Shown here: positions 13,066 to 23,200 of the stretch, piece by piece
Numbering within the stretch: position 1 is the stretch's first letter
Layout: the number at the start of each line of letters is the position of its first letter
IMG/VR virus record: IMGVR_UViG_3300043499_000039
Coordinates: 1-29,715 of that record
Source: a virus
DNA: 29,715 bases
Reading direction: 5' to 3' (one strand)
Notes under the pieces: generated by a model
What the model saw: the letters and a program-made list of their open reading frames with translations, nothing else
Database searches by the model: none
Told to the model about the DNA's origin: nothing
Position numbers and translations under genes: made by a program

Positions 13066-15668
13066 TGGCAGCTCCAATCATCCAGTCGTCATTTTCGGCG
13101 GGTGAACTTTCTCCGCTTATGTTTGGACGAGTCGATCTTAACAAGTATAAGATCGGCGCAGCTAAGATGCACAACTTCCTCGTTGATTTTAGAGGGGGTG
13201 CAAGTAAGCGGGCGGGAACAAGGTTTGTTGGAAAGGCACCTTACTGGAATTTAGACGTTATCTTTGTCCCTTTTATCTTCAACAATGACCAGACGTATTT
13301 ACTTGAGATAGGTCATGGTTATATCCGCTTTATAACACGAGGCGGTTATGTTGTTGATGGAGCTAATAATATTTATCAGATCACTGGTTATTGGAACTGG
13401 TATGATCTGCCGAAGCTGAAGTGGACCCAAAGCGGTGACACACTGACTCTTGTGCATCCAAACTATCAGATAATAGAGATAGTCCGTTATGGTCACACTG
13501 ATTGGCGTGGTCGAGGTTTTACGATTGGTTCTGAGGTTGGTGTGTCGGGGGGTTGTGGCCTTTCAGCATCAGCGACTGGTTATATTGATCCAGAAGCGGC
13601 CGCTTATGTTAACTATGGATATGCGATAACAGCTGTTGGAAAGGATGGTACTGAAGGATTGCTTAGTCCAATCGCCAGAATGGACAATACGCTTGATATG
13701 GCGACGCACAGAGTGACGATAAATATTACTTGGGGAACGGTTCCCGGTGCTGAGTATTACAATGTTTACAAGGCCACTTCAGGCGCTAATGCACAGATCA
13801 CTAATGGAATGAGGATGGGCTTTATTGGGAGCACTCGAGCCCAAGTCTACACTGACACGAACATTTTGCCTAACTTCACGAAGTCGCCTCCTCAACACAG
13901 AGACCCATTTACACCACTTCAGATCGTCGAAGTCACTGTGACAGCGAATGGTTCCGGCTACGACAACTTTACACAGTGCTGGATAACTGATGCAACAGGT
14001 GGTGGTGCTGTCATTACTCCAATGATTACCTACGGCGCTGTTATGGGCGTCAATGTTGAGGCTGGAGGTGGTTATTACAGTTCACCCACAGTTAATTTTG
14101 CTGATTATGGCAATGGACAAGGAGCTGCTGCGATAGCAAAGACTGGAGCACAGACAGGGACTTATCCAGGAGCTGTTAGCTACTTCCAGCAACGGCTTTT
14201 GTTCGCAGCTACGACAAACGATCCCTCAACAGTGTGGGGATCGAAGCCTGGCTCTTATCACAACTTTGACATCAGCACTCCAATCAACGATGGTGACTCG
14301 TTTGAGTTCACCCTTGCCTCACAGCAGATGAACGCTATTAAGTATATGATCCCAATGCCAGGTGGCTTGGTGATGCTCACTTCAGGTGGGGCGTGGCAGT
14401 TAAGTGGTACACAACAGTTCGCTCCAGTCACTCCGACACAAGTAATGGCGACACCTCAGGCCTTCAACGGTTGCGCTGATCTCCCACCAATAGTCATCGG
14501 CTACGAGATCTTGTTCATCCAAGTGAACGGTTCCATTGTCAGGAACCTCAGCTACAACTTCTTCGCGAACATCTACACTGGTGCGGATGTGACTGTGCTT
14601 TCGAGCCACTTGTTCTCGAACCATACGATCAAAAGCTGGTGCTATGCAGAGGAGCCCGATAAAGTTATTTGGGTTGTGAGGGATGATGGAGTGTTGCTGA
14701 GTTTAACCTTTCTAAAGGATCAGGAGGTGGCTGGTTGGGCTGTGCATAGCACCCAAGGATCGTACAGGGCTGTCGGCTGTGTTAGGGAGGGGATAAGAGA
14801 TGTAGTGTATGCTGCGGTTGAGCGGGTGCTGCCGACAGGGGAGCGGATGCTGACTATTGAGCAGTTCCAACCTCGCTTTCAACGGGCGATTGAAGACTCT
14901 TGGTTTCTTGATTGTGCCTTGTCACTCCCAATGTATCTTGGAGGTGATTCATTAGATAGCTTATCACTTTCAGACAAGAATAACGTCTATCTATACACTT
15001 CTGGTGGAGCGATCTTTAACCAAAATTGGATTGGCTATGAGATTCGTGCTGGTGGAGGCAAATTCAAAGTTCACACTGTTTACAATGCTTCTTCAATAAT
15101 GACAACGATGCTTGTCCCGCCAACAGACACTTTTGTCGTTGAAGAGTCTGGTGATCGGCATATGGCTAAGCAAGCGGCCGGGACTTGGAAAGCCTCGTAT
15201 CCTGTAAGCTCAGTTAGTGGTCTTGGCCATCTTGAAGGAATGACGGTTACTGTAGTTGTTGATGGGAAACTACAGACGGATAAGAAGGTTGTTGCTGGGA
15301 AGGTGACGCTGGATGCGCCGGGGTCGAGTGTGATTATTGGGCTTGGCTATCAGGCCGATCTCCAGACGCTTCGACTCGAGTCACAGCCAACGGTTCAGGG
15401 TCGAATGAAGAAGATACCAGCGCTGACGATCAGAGTGGCTGATACGCGCGGCTTGTCATCAGGGATGACCTTTAATACGCTGACGGAGGTGAAGGATTTG
15501 AAACCATCGGTGCTCTCAGGCGAAACGCCCTCACTCTTTTCAGGCGATCTTAGGATCGTGATGGACCCACTATGGAAAGAAGATGGACAGATCTGTATTC
15601 GATCGAAAGCTGGATTGCCCGCGAATATAGTTGCTGTTATTCCTGAGGCCACACTTGGGGATGACTGA
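13065..15668 (+). CDS. Tail nozzle / tubular protein B (T7 gp12-like)
   Basis: This 867-aa protein has the signature opening IIQSSFSAGELSPLMFGRVDLNKY followed by a KMHNFLVDFRGGASKRAGTRFVG segment, present in nearly all T7-type nozzle proteins. The middle contains PSTVWGSKPGSYHNFD and GGLVMLTSGGAWQLSG, also typical. It should form the hexameric tube at the tail end. A fibre anchor such as the 26533 gene product would be expected to attach nearby. Stop and next start overlap as TGATG. Confidence 0.92.
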   Translation: MAAPIIQSSFSAGELSPLMFGRVDLNKYKIGAAKMHNFLVDFRGGASKRAGTRFVGKAPYWNLDVIFVPFIFNNDQTYLLEIGHGYIRFITRGGYVVDGANNIYQITGYWNWYDLPKLKWTQSGDTLTLVHPNYQIIEIVRYGHTDWRGRGFTIGSEVGVSGGCGLSASATGYIDPEAAAYVNYGYAITAVGKDGTEGLLSPIARMDNTLDMATHRVTINITWGTVPGAEYYNVYKATSGANAQITNGMRMGFIGSTRAQVYTDTNILPNFTKSPPQHRDPFTPLQIVEVTVTANGSGYDNFTQCWITDATGGGAVITPMITYGAVMGVNVEAGGGYYSSPTVNFADYGNGQGAAAIAKTGAQTGTYPGAVSYFQQRLLFAATTNDPSTVWGSKPGSYHNFDISTPINDGDSFEFTLASQQMNAIKYMIPMPGGLVMLTSGGAWQLSGTQQFAPVTPTQVMATPQAFNGCADLPPIVIGYEILFIQVNGSIVRNLSYNFFANIYTGADVTVLSSHLFSNHTIKSWCYAEEPDKVIWVVRDDGVLLSLTFLKDQEVAGWAVHSTQGSYRAVGCVREGIRDVVYAAVERVLPTGERMLTIEQFQPRFQRAIEDSWFLDCALSLPMYLGGDSLDSLSLSDKNNVYLYTSGGAIFNQNWIGYEIRAGGGKFKVHTVYNASSIMTTMLVPPTDTFVVEESGDRHMAKQAAGTWKASYPVSSVSGLGHLEGMTVTVVVDGKLQTDKKVVAGKVTLDAPGSSVIIGLGYQADLQTLRLESQPTVQGRMKKIPALTIRVADTRGLSSGMTFNTLTEVKDLKPSVLSGETPSLFSGDLRIVMDPLWKEDGQICIRSKAGLPANIVAVIPEATLGDD

Positions 15669-16189
15669 TGACCGTTTATGAGAGAAGAAAAGCGACGCCT
15701 GAAGACATTGAGTTGATTCTCAAGAACCTTCGCAAGTTCTCACGGAATGAGCTTATGATCGTTGCTGATATGGAGGGGCAAGGACTTAAACAGGCGGTCG
15801 AAGGTTCAAGAGATGTTTGGTGTGGTTTTGCTGATGGGCACTTGGGTGTGATGTATGGAGTGCGGATGGTCAGCATTGTCAGCAATCATGCTTACATTTG
15901 GATGCTGACGACGGAGTTAGTTGAGAAGCATTGGGTCACCTTCGTCCGGGTAAGTGCTTTGTTTCTGGAGGAGTTGCTTGGGCAGTATGATCGACTGAGT
16001 GTTATTGCACCGCTTCGGAGTGATATAAGCCAAAGGTGGCTTCAGTACATTGGATTTAAGCAGACTGGTGTAACGAGGATGTATGGGATAAAGTTTAAGA
16101 CTTACGAGTTAACTAAAGAGGCGCTTTCGAACGAAAAGCTTACTTGGTTGAGAGGAGATGAAGGATGGCAGCCGCTATTGGCATCATAG
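15668..16189 (+). CDS. gp13-like GNAT-fold internal virion protein (DUF2833-type), 173 aa
   Basis: It opens VYERRKATPEDIELILKNLRKFSRNELMI, continues with a hydrophobic Trp/Met strand (VWCGFADGHLGVMYGV, AYIWMLTTELVEKH) and ends with a strand-helix DRLSVIAPLRSDISQRWLQYIGFKQTG. This is the acetyltransferase-like fold seen in T7 gp13-type proteins. The acetyl-CoA loop R/Q-x-x-G-x-G/A is not obvious, so it is probably structural rather than enzymatic. The last 25 nt overlap the next gene. Order gp13-, gp14-, gp15-, gp16-like matches the T7 internal core operon. Confidence 0.75.
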   Translation: MTVYERRKATPEDIELILKNLRKFSRNELMIVADMEGQGLKQAVEGSRDVWCGFADGHLGVMYGVRMVSIVSNHAYIWMLTTELVEKHWVTFVRVSALFLEELLGQYDRLSVIAPLRSDISQRWLQYIGFKQTGVTRMYGIKFKTYELTKEALSNEKLTWLRGDEGWQPLLAS

Positions 16190-16686
16190 GCGGAGTTGTT
16201 AGCGCAATCGGCGCTATGAAGCAAGGCCAAGCTCAGGCCGACGCTGCGAACTATCAAGCGCAGGTCGCGCGGAACAACGAGGTTATTGCGCTGCAACAAT
16301 CGAATCTTGCGAGACAAGATGGAGCGATCAAGGCGCAACAACAAGACTTGAAAGCAGCACAGACGCTTGGGACGCAAAAGGCGGTTTTGGGAGCGTCTGG
16401 AGTCGATATTGAAAGTGGATCATCGAGGGAAGTGATAGCGAGTCAACATGAACTGGCGCGCTTGGATGCTCTTACTGTACAATCGAACGCTGAACGGAAG
16501 GCATGGGGCTTCGATGTTGAAGCAACGAACCAAAAAGCGCAATCAGGGCTCTATCGAATGCAAGCCCAACACGCGAAAGAAGCGGGGATGCTGAACGCCT
16601 TTTCTTCGTTGCTTGGTGGCTTTGGGAAGGTCGCTGGGAAGTGGGGCGGTGGTGGAGGTGGAGGCGGCGAAAGCCTGCTCTCTTAG
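16165..16686 (+). CDS. gp14-like internal virion protein, 173 aa
   Basis: The N-terminus is hydrophobic (AAAIGIIGGVVSAIGAM), then a long Ala/Gln helix (AQADAANYQAQVARNNEVIALQQSNLARQDG and following) and a Gly-rich end (KWGGGGGGGG). A short hydrophobic leader with a long Gln/Ala helix is the hallmark of T7 gp14-type ejected core proteins that insert in the outer membrane. The gene begins inside the previous one and is followed after 9 nt by the gp15-like gene. Confidence 0.8.
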   Translation: MAAAIGIIGGVVSAIGAMKQGQAQADAANYQAQVARNNEVIALQQSNLARQDGAIKAQQQDLKAAQTLGTQKAVLGASGVDIESGSSREVIASQHELARLDALTVQSNAERKAWGFDVEATNQKAQSGLYRMQAQHAKEAGMLNAFSSLLGGFGKVAGKWGGGGGGGGESLLS

Positions 16687-16695
16687 GAGACTTAA

Positions 16696-19600
16696 ATGCC
16701 ACGATCATCATTGCTGAATGTTCCTTACACTGGACTACGTGAGGTCGAGTCAACTGCGCCTCCAAGTGCGTGGCAAAATATCAAGGTTTCTGACGAGATG
16801 TTTGGCTCTCAAGTTGGAGCCGCGTTGAAGGGGTTTGGTAATACGCTTGGTGAGCTTGGTTCAACTCTTGCTGGGATGGAGGAAAAGAATAAGGCTGAAG
16901 AGGCGACGACGCTTGCTCAGAAGTCTGATATTGATCTGATGAAAAGGATGACTATTATCCAAGATGAGTATTCACGCAAACAAGGGGCTGATGCAGCCGA
17001 TGGCTTTGATGATTATGATAAGAAAGTTAAAGATGCTATTGCCGAGTCCTCGAAGATAGGAGCAGGTAATAAGAGAGCAGAAAAGTTGATAGCGGCTAAT
17101 GGACAGCGTTATTATAAGAACGCTTGGATGAATGGCTTTAAGCATAAGACAGATCAAGTCGATAAAGATGCTGACGACACGGCTGTAGCTCGAACCAATC
17201 AGGCGATCGAAAGTGCGGCCGTTGCTCAGACTGAAGAGTCGCTTGACCATGCGATAGATGTTGTGAATGGGGCGACTCGAACAAGACAGAGAAACCCAAA
17301 GAATCTTTGGTCTGAGGAGAGGACGAAAGCTGAGATCGCGAACGTCAGTAGTACTGCGTACACGAAGTTCATCGCGAATATGGCTATCAACGATCCTATT
17401 AAGGCACAAGAGTGGTCAACGAAATATGATACTCATATAACGGATGCTGATAAGAAGATTGTCAGACAGGCTATTGATGCAGGAATTGCGAATAAGGTAG
17501 CGCCTGATGCAGCAGCTAAAGATGCGGCGGCAGGTGGTCCGATTGAACCTCCGGTCGCGAAGCCAGTTACAGGGCCTTCGACGGTGCCAGGGGCTCCAAG
17601 AGGGCCGAGAGAACCGTCACCGTTCACTTCAGTAGCACCACCTCCTGCGCCCGCGAAGCCAGGCGAGAAGAAGGTTGAGGTTGATCTTGAGGAGCCACTC
17701 AAGAAACCGGCGGGCTTAGTTGAGAAGGGGAATATTGATCTTGATAAGCGGGCAGTGCTGAAGAATAAAGATGGATCATTCAGCACCGAAAAATCTTTCT
17801 CGACTAACATTGATGGAAAGGAAGTGTTGCTTCCGACTATTATCAATGGAAAAGAGGTCTCACAAGAGGAAGCTGTTAAACACTTTAAGAAGACAGGACA
17901 GCATCTAGGCAAGTTCAATACACCCGAAGAAGCCGATGCTTACGCGGAGGCGCTCCACAAACGCCAAGAACAAAAGTATGGGCCGAAACCAGCAGAGACG
18001 AAGCCGGAGACGAAGCCAACGAAGCCTGCGCCGACAGCACCTGATCGACACAAGGTCTCTGAGCGTGAGTATCCGCCTGAATCGACGGAGATAAGCGCAC
18101 AGTCACGGACTTATGCGGTTGGGCCGACTGGAACGAGGTCTCATGCGATCCCTGGTTATCCTGTGGGGAGTGCTGAAGTTGAGCATTATGTTGTGAATGC
18201 AGCTAAGGCGAGAGGAATTGATCCTGGGACGGCTCTGGCCGTTTACTTCAGTGAGGGCTCGGCTGGTTTCAAGTCGTCGATCCCCGGAGAGAACTCTTGG
18301 GGGCCGTTTCAGCTGTATACAGGAGATGGAAAAGGAAGGACAGGGCTTGGGAATACATTCGTTGACTCAGGGCACGGTGATCCAAGTGATCCAAACAACT
18401 GGAAAAAGACTGTTGACTTTGCGCTGAACAAGGCGGTGGAAGGTGGTTGGGGGCCTTGGAACGGAGCGAAGGTGGTTGGGGTGACTGGTCGTCAAGGCAT
18501 TGCGAATGATGCTCGAGTGATTCCTGTCGGTGCTCAAGTCCATCAAGATGATCCAGACGATTACGTTGAAGAATCTACAAAACCGACGGAGATGAAAGAC
18601 CGCTCTGTTATATCTTATGCTAATCAGGTCAATCGTGGTGACTTGAATGCGAAGCCGAAAGCTGGATCGAGGGTTATCGAAGCGCAGAATGGGATCAGGA
18701 ACAAGCCGATTGATCCAGCGCTGAAGAATGCTTTTGAGACAGCTGCGACTGCAACAGGAGTGCAAATCCGTGTCACCTCTGGAGGTCAAACGCCTGACCG
18801 AGACCCAGCGAAGAAAGATCAACCTGGAGGTTGGACTGGCTCTCTGCGTCATAATCATGGCCGAGCTGCTGATGTTGATATACTTGATGAGAGCGGCCGA
18901 GTCATCACTGATAGGAATGATCCAAGGCGATTGGCATTTCTCGAGGCCGTTGCTAAGGCTGGAGCTGGTGGAATTGGTACTGGCTACATGGGCGATCCGC
19001 TCAAGGTCCATATTGGAATAACTGGAGCTTCGGGAGAGGTCGGGAAGGGCTTAGGCGTTTACTCGAGACAATCGACTCCGCAAGAGGTTGCTGCGATTGA
19101 ACGGGGGCTAAAGGCTGGAGGCGTGCTCGATCACATCAGTCCAGGATATTCTGGAGGGGCTTATGCTGGCGGCGATGGAGGCGGTCATCGAGTTCGCTAC
19201 GCTTCATTGAACACTGGAACGATGACTGACGCTTCACCTGCACCACAGTCTTATCGACCGCAGTATGCACAAGCGACAGGTGCTGATGGAGCGACTGTTG
19301 TTACCTCGACTGGAGCAAAGACTTGGGGGCCAGTTACAGCTGAGACACCACCAGCGGAGATTGAGGCGCGACTGAAAGAAGCAAGAGATAAGCAAAACGC
19401 GGCTGGATGGAATCATGCTGCTATTAGTGCTTATGAGCATGAGTTCAAAGGAAATTGGGAAAAGGCGAAACAACAAAAGGCTTTTGTTTTGAAAGAGGCG
19501 GATACAGAAATCTCGAAAGCGGTTCAAGGCTTTCCTGAAAAAGGGGTGCCGAGGGCAAAAAGCTTCAAGGATATTACTGATGATCCGAAGCTGGCAGCGA

Positions 19601-20292
19601 AAGTGGAGATTTTACAACAGAATAATCCTGAGAGAGTTGAACACTTTAGACGTGAAGTGTTACGTTTGAACTCGACAGGGAAGGGACGGAGTGCGACTCC
19701 TGAAGACAGAGAAGCGTTCATTGGCTATATGGGGATGTCGAGGTCAAATCCAGAGGAGTTTGTGAAGCTGAAACTCTCTGAAATCGACATAGATGATCGA
19801 CACCGAGATCAACTGATCACACGACAGATTCAACTGAATGAAGGGAAGGACGCGAACTTAGAGAAGCGGATAATGGATAACGCGCTGGGTATTCCGTCAG
19901 TTAGAGCTCAGCTTCGTGTAGCTCAGATTTTGCCGCCATCTGATCGCGAGGATAAAGAGAATCCTAATGATCCTTATTACAAGTTTTCTGGAGCGCTTGA
20001 GGCCGAGATCAGTGCTTATCGAGCTGATCCGAAGAATAAAGGAGCTTTACCTGACTCAAAGTGGATTACAGACAAGACGAATGAACTCTTGAGGATAACA
20101 GGGACGGAAAAGAGTGGTGGTTTCTTTGGTCTTGGTGCTAAAGCGACGCCAACTTTTGAGTTCCAAGTTCCGAAGAAGTTTGAAGCTGAGATGACGGCAG
20201 ACTTTAAGAAGTCTGGCGAGGTTCCGACTCCACGCGCCCAACGTGAGTGGATGATTAAGAAGCGACGATCTGGTGAATTTAACTATTGGTGA
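16696..20292 (+). CDS. gp15-like internal virion protein carrying two predicted murein-hydrolase domains, 1198 aa
   Basis: Residues ~30-275 are helical with many Lys/Glu/Asp, like gp15-type core proteins. Residues 275-340 and ~430-460 are Pro-rich linkers. Residues ~345-428 hold a small domain (IDLDKRAVLKNKDGS, then LLPTIINGKEVS, HFKKTGQHLGKF, EEADAYAEALHKRQ) that recurs in phage virion proteins. Residues ~493-605 resemble a transglycosylase/lysozyme-like fold with Glu520 in AVYFSEGSAGF and SWGPFQL. Residues ~655-780 resemble an M15-type peptidase with RHNHGRAADVDI (His719, Asp726) and VHIGI (His772). The rest is helical. It should be ejected early to open peptidoglycan. AGGAGA precedes ATG 16696. 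The catalytic calls are motif-based. Confidence 0.82.
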   Translation: MPRSSLLNVPYTGLREVESTAPPSAWQNIKVSDEMFGSQVGAALKGFGNTLGELGSTLAGMEEKNKAEEATTLAQKSDIDLMKRMTIIQDEYSRKQGADAADGFDDYDKKVKDAIAESSKIGAGNKRAEKLIAANGQRYYKNAWMNGFKHKTDQVDKDADDTAVARTNQAIESAAVAQTEESLDHAIDVVNGATRTRQRNPKNLWSEERTKAEIANVSSTAYTKFIANMAINDPIKAQEWSTKYDTHITDADKKIVRQAIDAGIANKVAPDAAAKDAAAGGPIEPPVAKPVTGPSTVPGAPRGPREPSPFTSVAPPPAPAKPGEKKVEVDLEEPLKKPAGLVEKGNIDLDKRAVLKNKDGSFSTEKSFSTNIDGKEVLLPTIINGKEVSQEEAVKHFKKTGQHLGKFNTPEEADAYAEALHKRQEQKYGPKPAETKPETKPTKPAPTAPDRHKVSEREYPPESTEISAQSRTYAVGPTGTRSHAIPGYPVGSAEVEHYVVNAAKARGIDPGTALAVYFSEGSAGFKSSIPGENSWGPFQLYTGDGKGRTGLGNTFVDSGHGDPSDPNNWKKTVDFALNKAVEGGWGPWNGAKVVGVTGRQGIANDARVIPVGAQVHQDDPDDYVEESTKPTEMKDRSVISYANQVNRGDLNAKPKAGSRVIEAQNGIRNKPIDPALKNAFETAATATGVQIRVTSGGQTPDRDPAKKDQPGGWTGSLRHNHGRAADVDILDESGRVITDRNDPRRLAFLEAVAKAGAGGIGTGYMGDPLKVHIGITGASGEVGKGLGVYSRQSTPQEVAAIERGLKAGGVLDHISPGYSGGAYAGGDGGGHRVRYASLNTGTMTDASPAPQSYRPQYAQATGADGATVVTSTGAKTWGPVTAETPPAEIEARLKEARDKQNAAGWNHAAISAYEHEFKGNWEKAKQQKAFVLKEADTEISKAVQGFPEKGVPRAKSFKDITDDPKLAAKVEILQQNNPERVEHFRREVLRLNSTGKGRSATPEDREAFIGYMGMSRSNPEEFVKLKLSEIDIDDRHRDQLITRQIQLNEGKDANLEKRIMDNALGIPSVRAQLRVAQILPPSDREDKENPNDPYYKFSGALEAEISAYRADPKNKGALPDSKWITDKTNELLRITGTEKSGGFFGLGAKATPTFEFQVPKKFEAEMTADFKKSGEVPTPRAQREWMIKKRRSGEFNYW

Positions 20293-20295
20293 TGT

Positions 20296-23200
20296 ATGGC
20301 TGATGTGAATTATAGCTCAGGATTGGGGCCGCCTGCTCCAGACGACTACCTCAATCCTTATCTTCCTGAGGAGGTGAAGAAGAAAAAGCCTATCGTCTCG
20401 CTCGTTGATGCAGAGGAGAAACAGGCTAACCATGATGAAATGCTTGTTCGTTCGAGTCTCATTGGTCATCAGGACACCAATCCAGACGATTATGCTAAGT
20501 CTATAGAGACTGCTAAAAAAGTCGGAGTCCACCCTGATCTTGTTCACGTCGAGCGGGACGCGTGGGAGAAGGATAGAGTAACACAGCTCAACACAACTAT
20601 CGCCTCTGTCAACCCTGAACTGGCGAAATGGCTGTACAAAGACCCTGCAAATGTGCAGACGAGTCGCGACGATTTGCCAACGCTTGATCGACTCACTCGT
20701 TTGCTCAAGCGTGGATGGGACTCTCCAATAACACAAGTTGCAGCAGGGCCAATTCTCTCGAATTTACGGCTTATCAACGACGTAACTCAAGACGTTATAA
20801 AGGCTGGTGACGATTATAACCTCGCTTATGAGGCTCATCAGTACGGTATGGCCGCTTATAAGTATCAAGCGGGCGATGTTTCGGTGCTTCCTAAATTGCT
20901 TGAGTACGAAGCGAAACAAAAAGAGCGCCAACCTTCAGGTGCTTCTTGGGTAACAGCGACTTTCGCCGAGTTTTTGGGTGGAACCGCGGCACAGTTACCT
21001 GAAGCGGTGATGGCTTCGGCAGCGGGCGCTGGTGTTGGTGCTGTTGCAACGGCCGCGACAGGGCCTGGAGTGATTGCAGGCACTGCTACTGGTGCAACAG
21101 TCGGCTTGCTCGGCTCTTTCTCTATTCAAACTGGTCTTGCCGCCTCTGGCTCCATCTATCGTGAGCTGGATTTGATGCGAGACCCTTATGGGACGCCGAT
21201 CGACGAGTCTGTTAAGCAAGTCATGGCTATAACAGGTGGAACGCTTGTTGGTGGGTTGAACTTGGCTAGCGGAACCCTGGCAAAGAGCGCCGTTGTTGCA
21301 ACGCTGAAGAATATGGCCGCTGATGTTGGGATCAGACAAGGGATTACAGAAGCTGTAACGGCAGTAGCTCGTTATGGATACAAAGCGGCGATCCTGAATG
21401 TCGCGCAGACGCTTGCTGAGGAGCTTTCGAAAGAGATTGCACTGGAAGCGACGAATGCTGGTGGTGGCCACGTTGGAGATGAAAGAAAGTATACTGCTTT
21501 TGATACGATCTTCAATAGTCCAGAGAAAATTCAAGAGCTTGGTGCGAAAGCTGTTGAAGCTGCTGGGAAGGGCTTCTTACTTGGGAGTACACTTGGTGTC
21601 GGCCCCGCTGTTTCTCACGCTCGTATTCCAACGAAGCTTGATAAAGTCCAGATCATCGCCAACCAAAACAGGCTTGATCAAGCGCTCGAGATCACTCGAC
21701 TTAGCCGCCAGATGGAGCGTGATCCAGCTGCGATGGCTGACTTGGCTGATGGTGTTGATAAACAGCCGATCGGCATTCCGCTTGAGATTGTTGTAGCTAA
21801 TCGAAAAGCGTTCGAGTTCATTCCTGACCTCGACAAACAACTCGCGAGTGCAGAAACGACCGGAACTGAGATACAGACGACCGTCGGTCAGTATATGACG
21901 AATGTGCCGCCTGAGTTGCATCCGGAGATAAAAGACTATGTGCGGCAGGGGGATGGTTGGTCTCCGGCTGAGATGAAGGCGATCGAGGAAGCACAAAAAG
22001 CGCTCAAAGAGCATGAGAAAGCGATTGCTGATACGGCGAAAGCGGCTGAAGCGGCAGTACCACCGACAGCACCAGGAATAGGAGCACAAGTTGTTCAGGC
22101 TCTTCAACCGCTTGCTGATCAGCTTCCTGACACCATTCCCGCCCAACAGCTTAACTTGCCGGGGCTCGAGACGTCGATCCAACTTCCTGAGATACAGGTT
22201 AAGCCGAATGTCTTTCGCCGTTTGTTGACTGATCGACGAGAAGCGCCACCAATCGACTTAGCTCTCCAGAAGACGAACGAGCTTCGGCTTAAAGCGGGCT
22301 TGACAAAGATTGAGACTCCACCAACACCGGAGACACAGTTAGAGTTTAGTCTGCATCCACCTGAGCCGCACGTCTTTCCACCAACTCCTGAAGGTCCGAT
22401 TAAGCTTGGTCCAGTGAGTGAAGATGCGGTGCTGATTAAGCGAGCGAAGTCGGAGCAGACGATCCGCGAGAATCCACTCCCGAAGGAAGAAGCGGAACTA
22501 CTGTTTATTCAAGAGTTTAAAGGTCAGATCCGCGCTGTTAAGCTGAAAGAGGATCAAATCCTCGAGGCTGCGGTTAGGCGTGATCCTAAGACTATGGAAG
22601 AGTTCCATCGCTTCATTGATGAAGAAGCAAAGCGGGTTGCTCAGGTTGAGCGAGAAGCGGCGCTTAAGCATGAGGAGTCAAGAGTCGAAGGAATCTTGAG
22701 GAAAGAAGGAGAGGAAGTTGAACCGACTCGGAAGCCAGGTGAGATTACTGAAGAGGAGATGGTTTCGATCTGGGGATCGGAAAAGGTATTCAAGAGCAAG
22801 GAAGGGCCTCCGCTACCAACTCCACCGGCCGAAATCCCTGGAGTTATTGATACCAAGGTGATCCACAGCGTCGCCGATATTGCTTACTCGAATTGGGCAA
22901 CGAAGCTGATGCAGACTGAAGGTGAGGCGGTTGTTAACTCACTGGATGATCTTGATGCAAGACTGGCAGCGAGTCAAACTGGAGCGGCGATTGAGAAGCA
23001 ACGAAAGCTGATGTGGCTTTCTCCACTCTTCGAGTCGCCTAAGGCGATGGGTCTGATTGTCAAAGATTTTGCTCGATACAGCAAGCACATTCAAGAGGTT
23101 CAGCGAAAGCTCACGAAGTCTGTCTTCGACGCCGCTAACAAGATTATTCGACAGAAAGAGACTGCTCAATGGAAGGTGTGGGCGAAGGAGATTGGGCCTG

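Noticed and set aside
16645-16672. GGT/GGA/GGC-rich tract as a possible DNA repeat element
   Set aside because: It encodes the poly-glycine tail of the gp14-like protein, so codon use explains it.
18367-19011. 214-codon open frame on the minus strand
   Set aside because: It is antisense to the hydrolase domains of the 1198-aa core protein, which have recognisable motifs, and its Ser/Arg-rich product has no domain.
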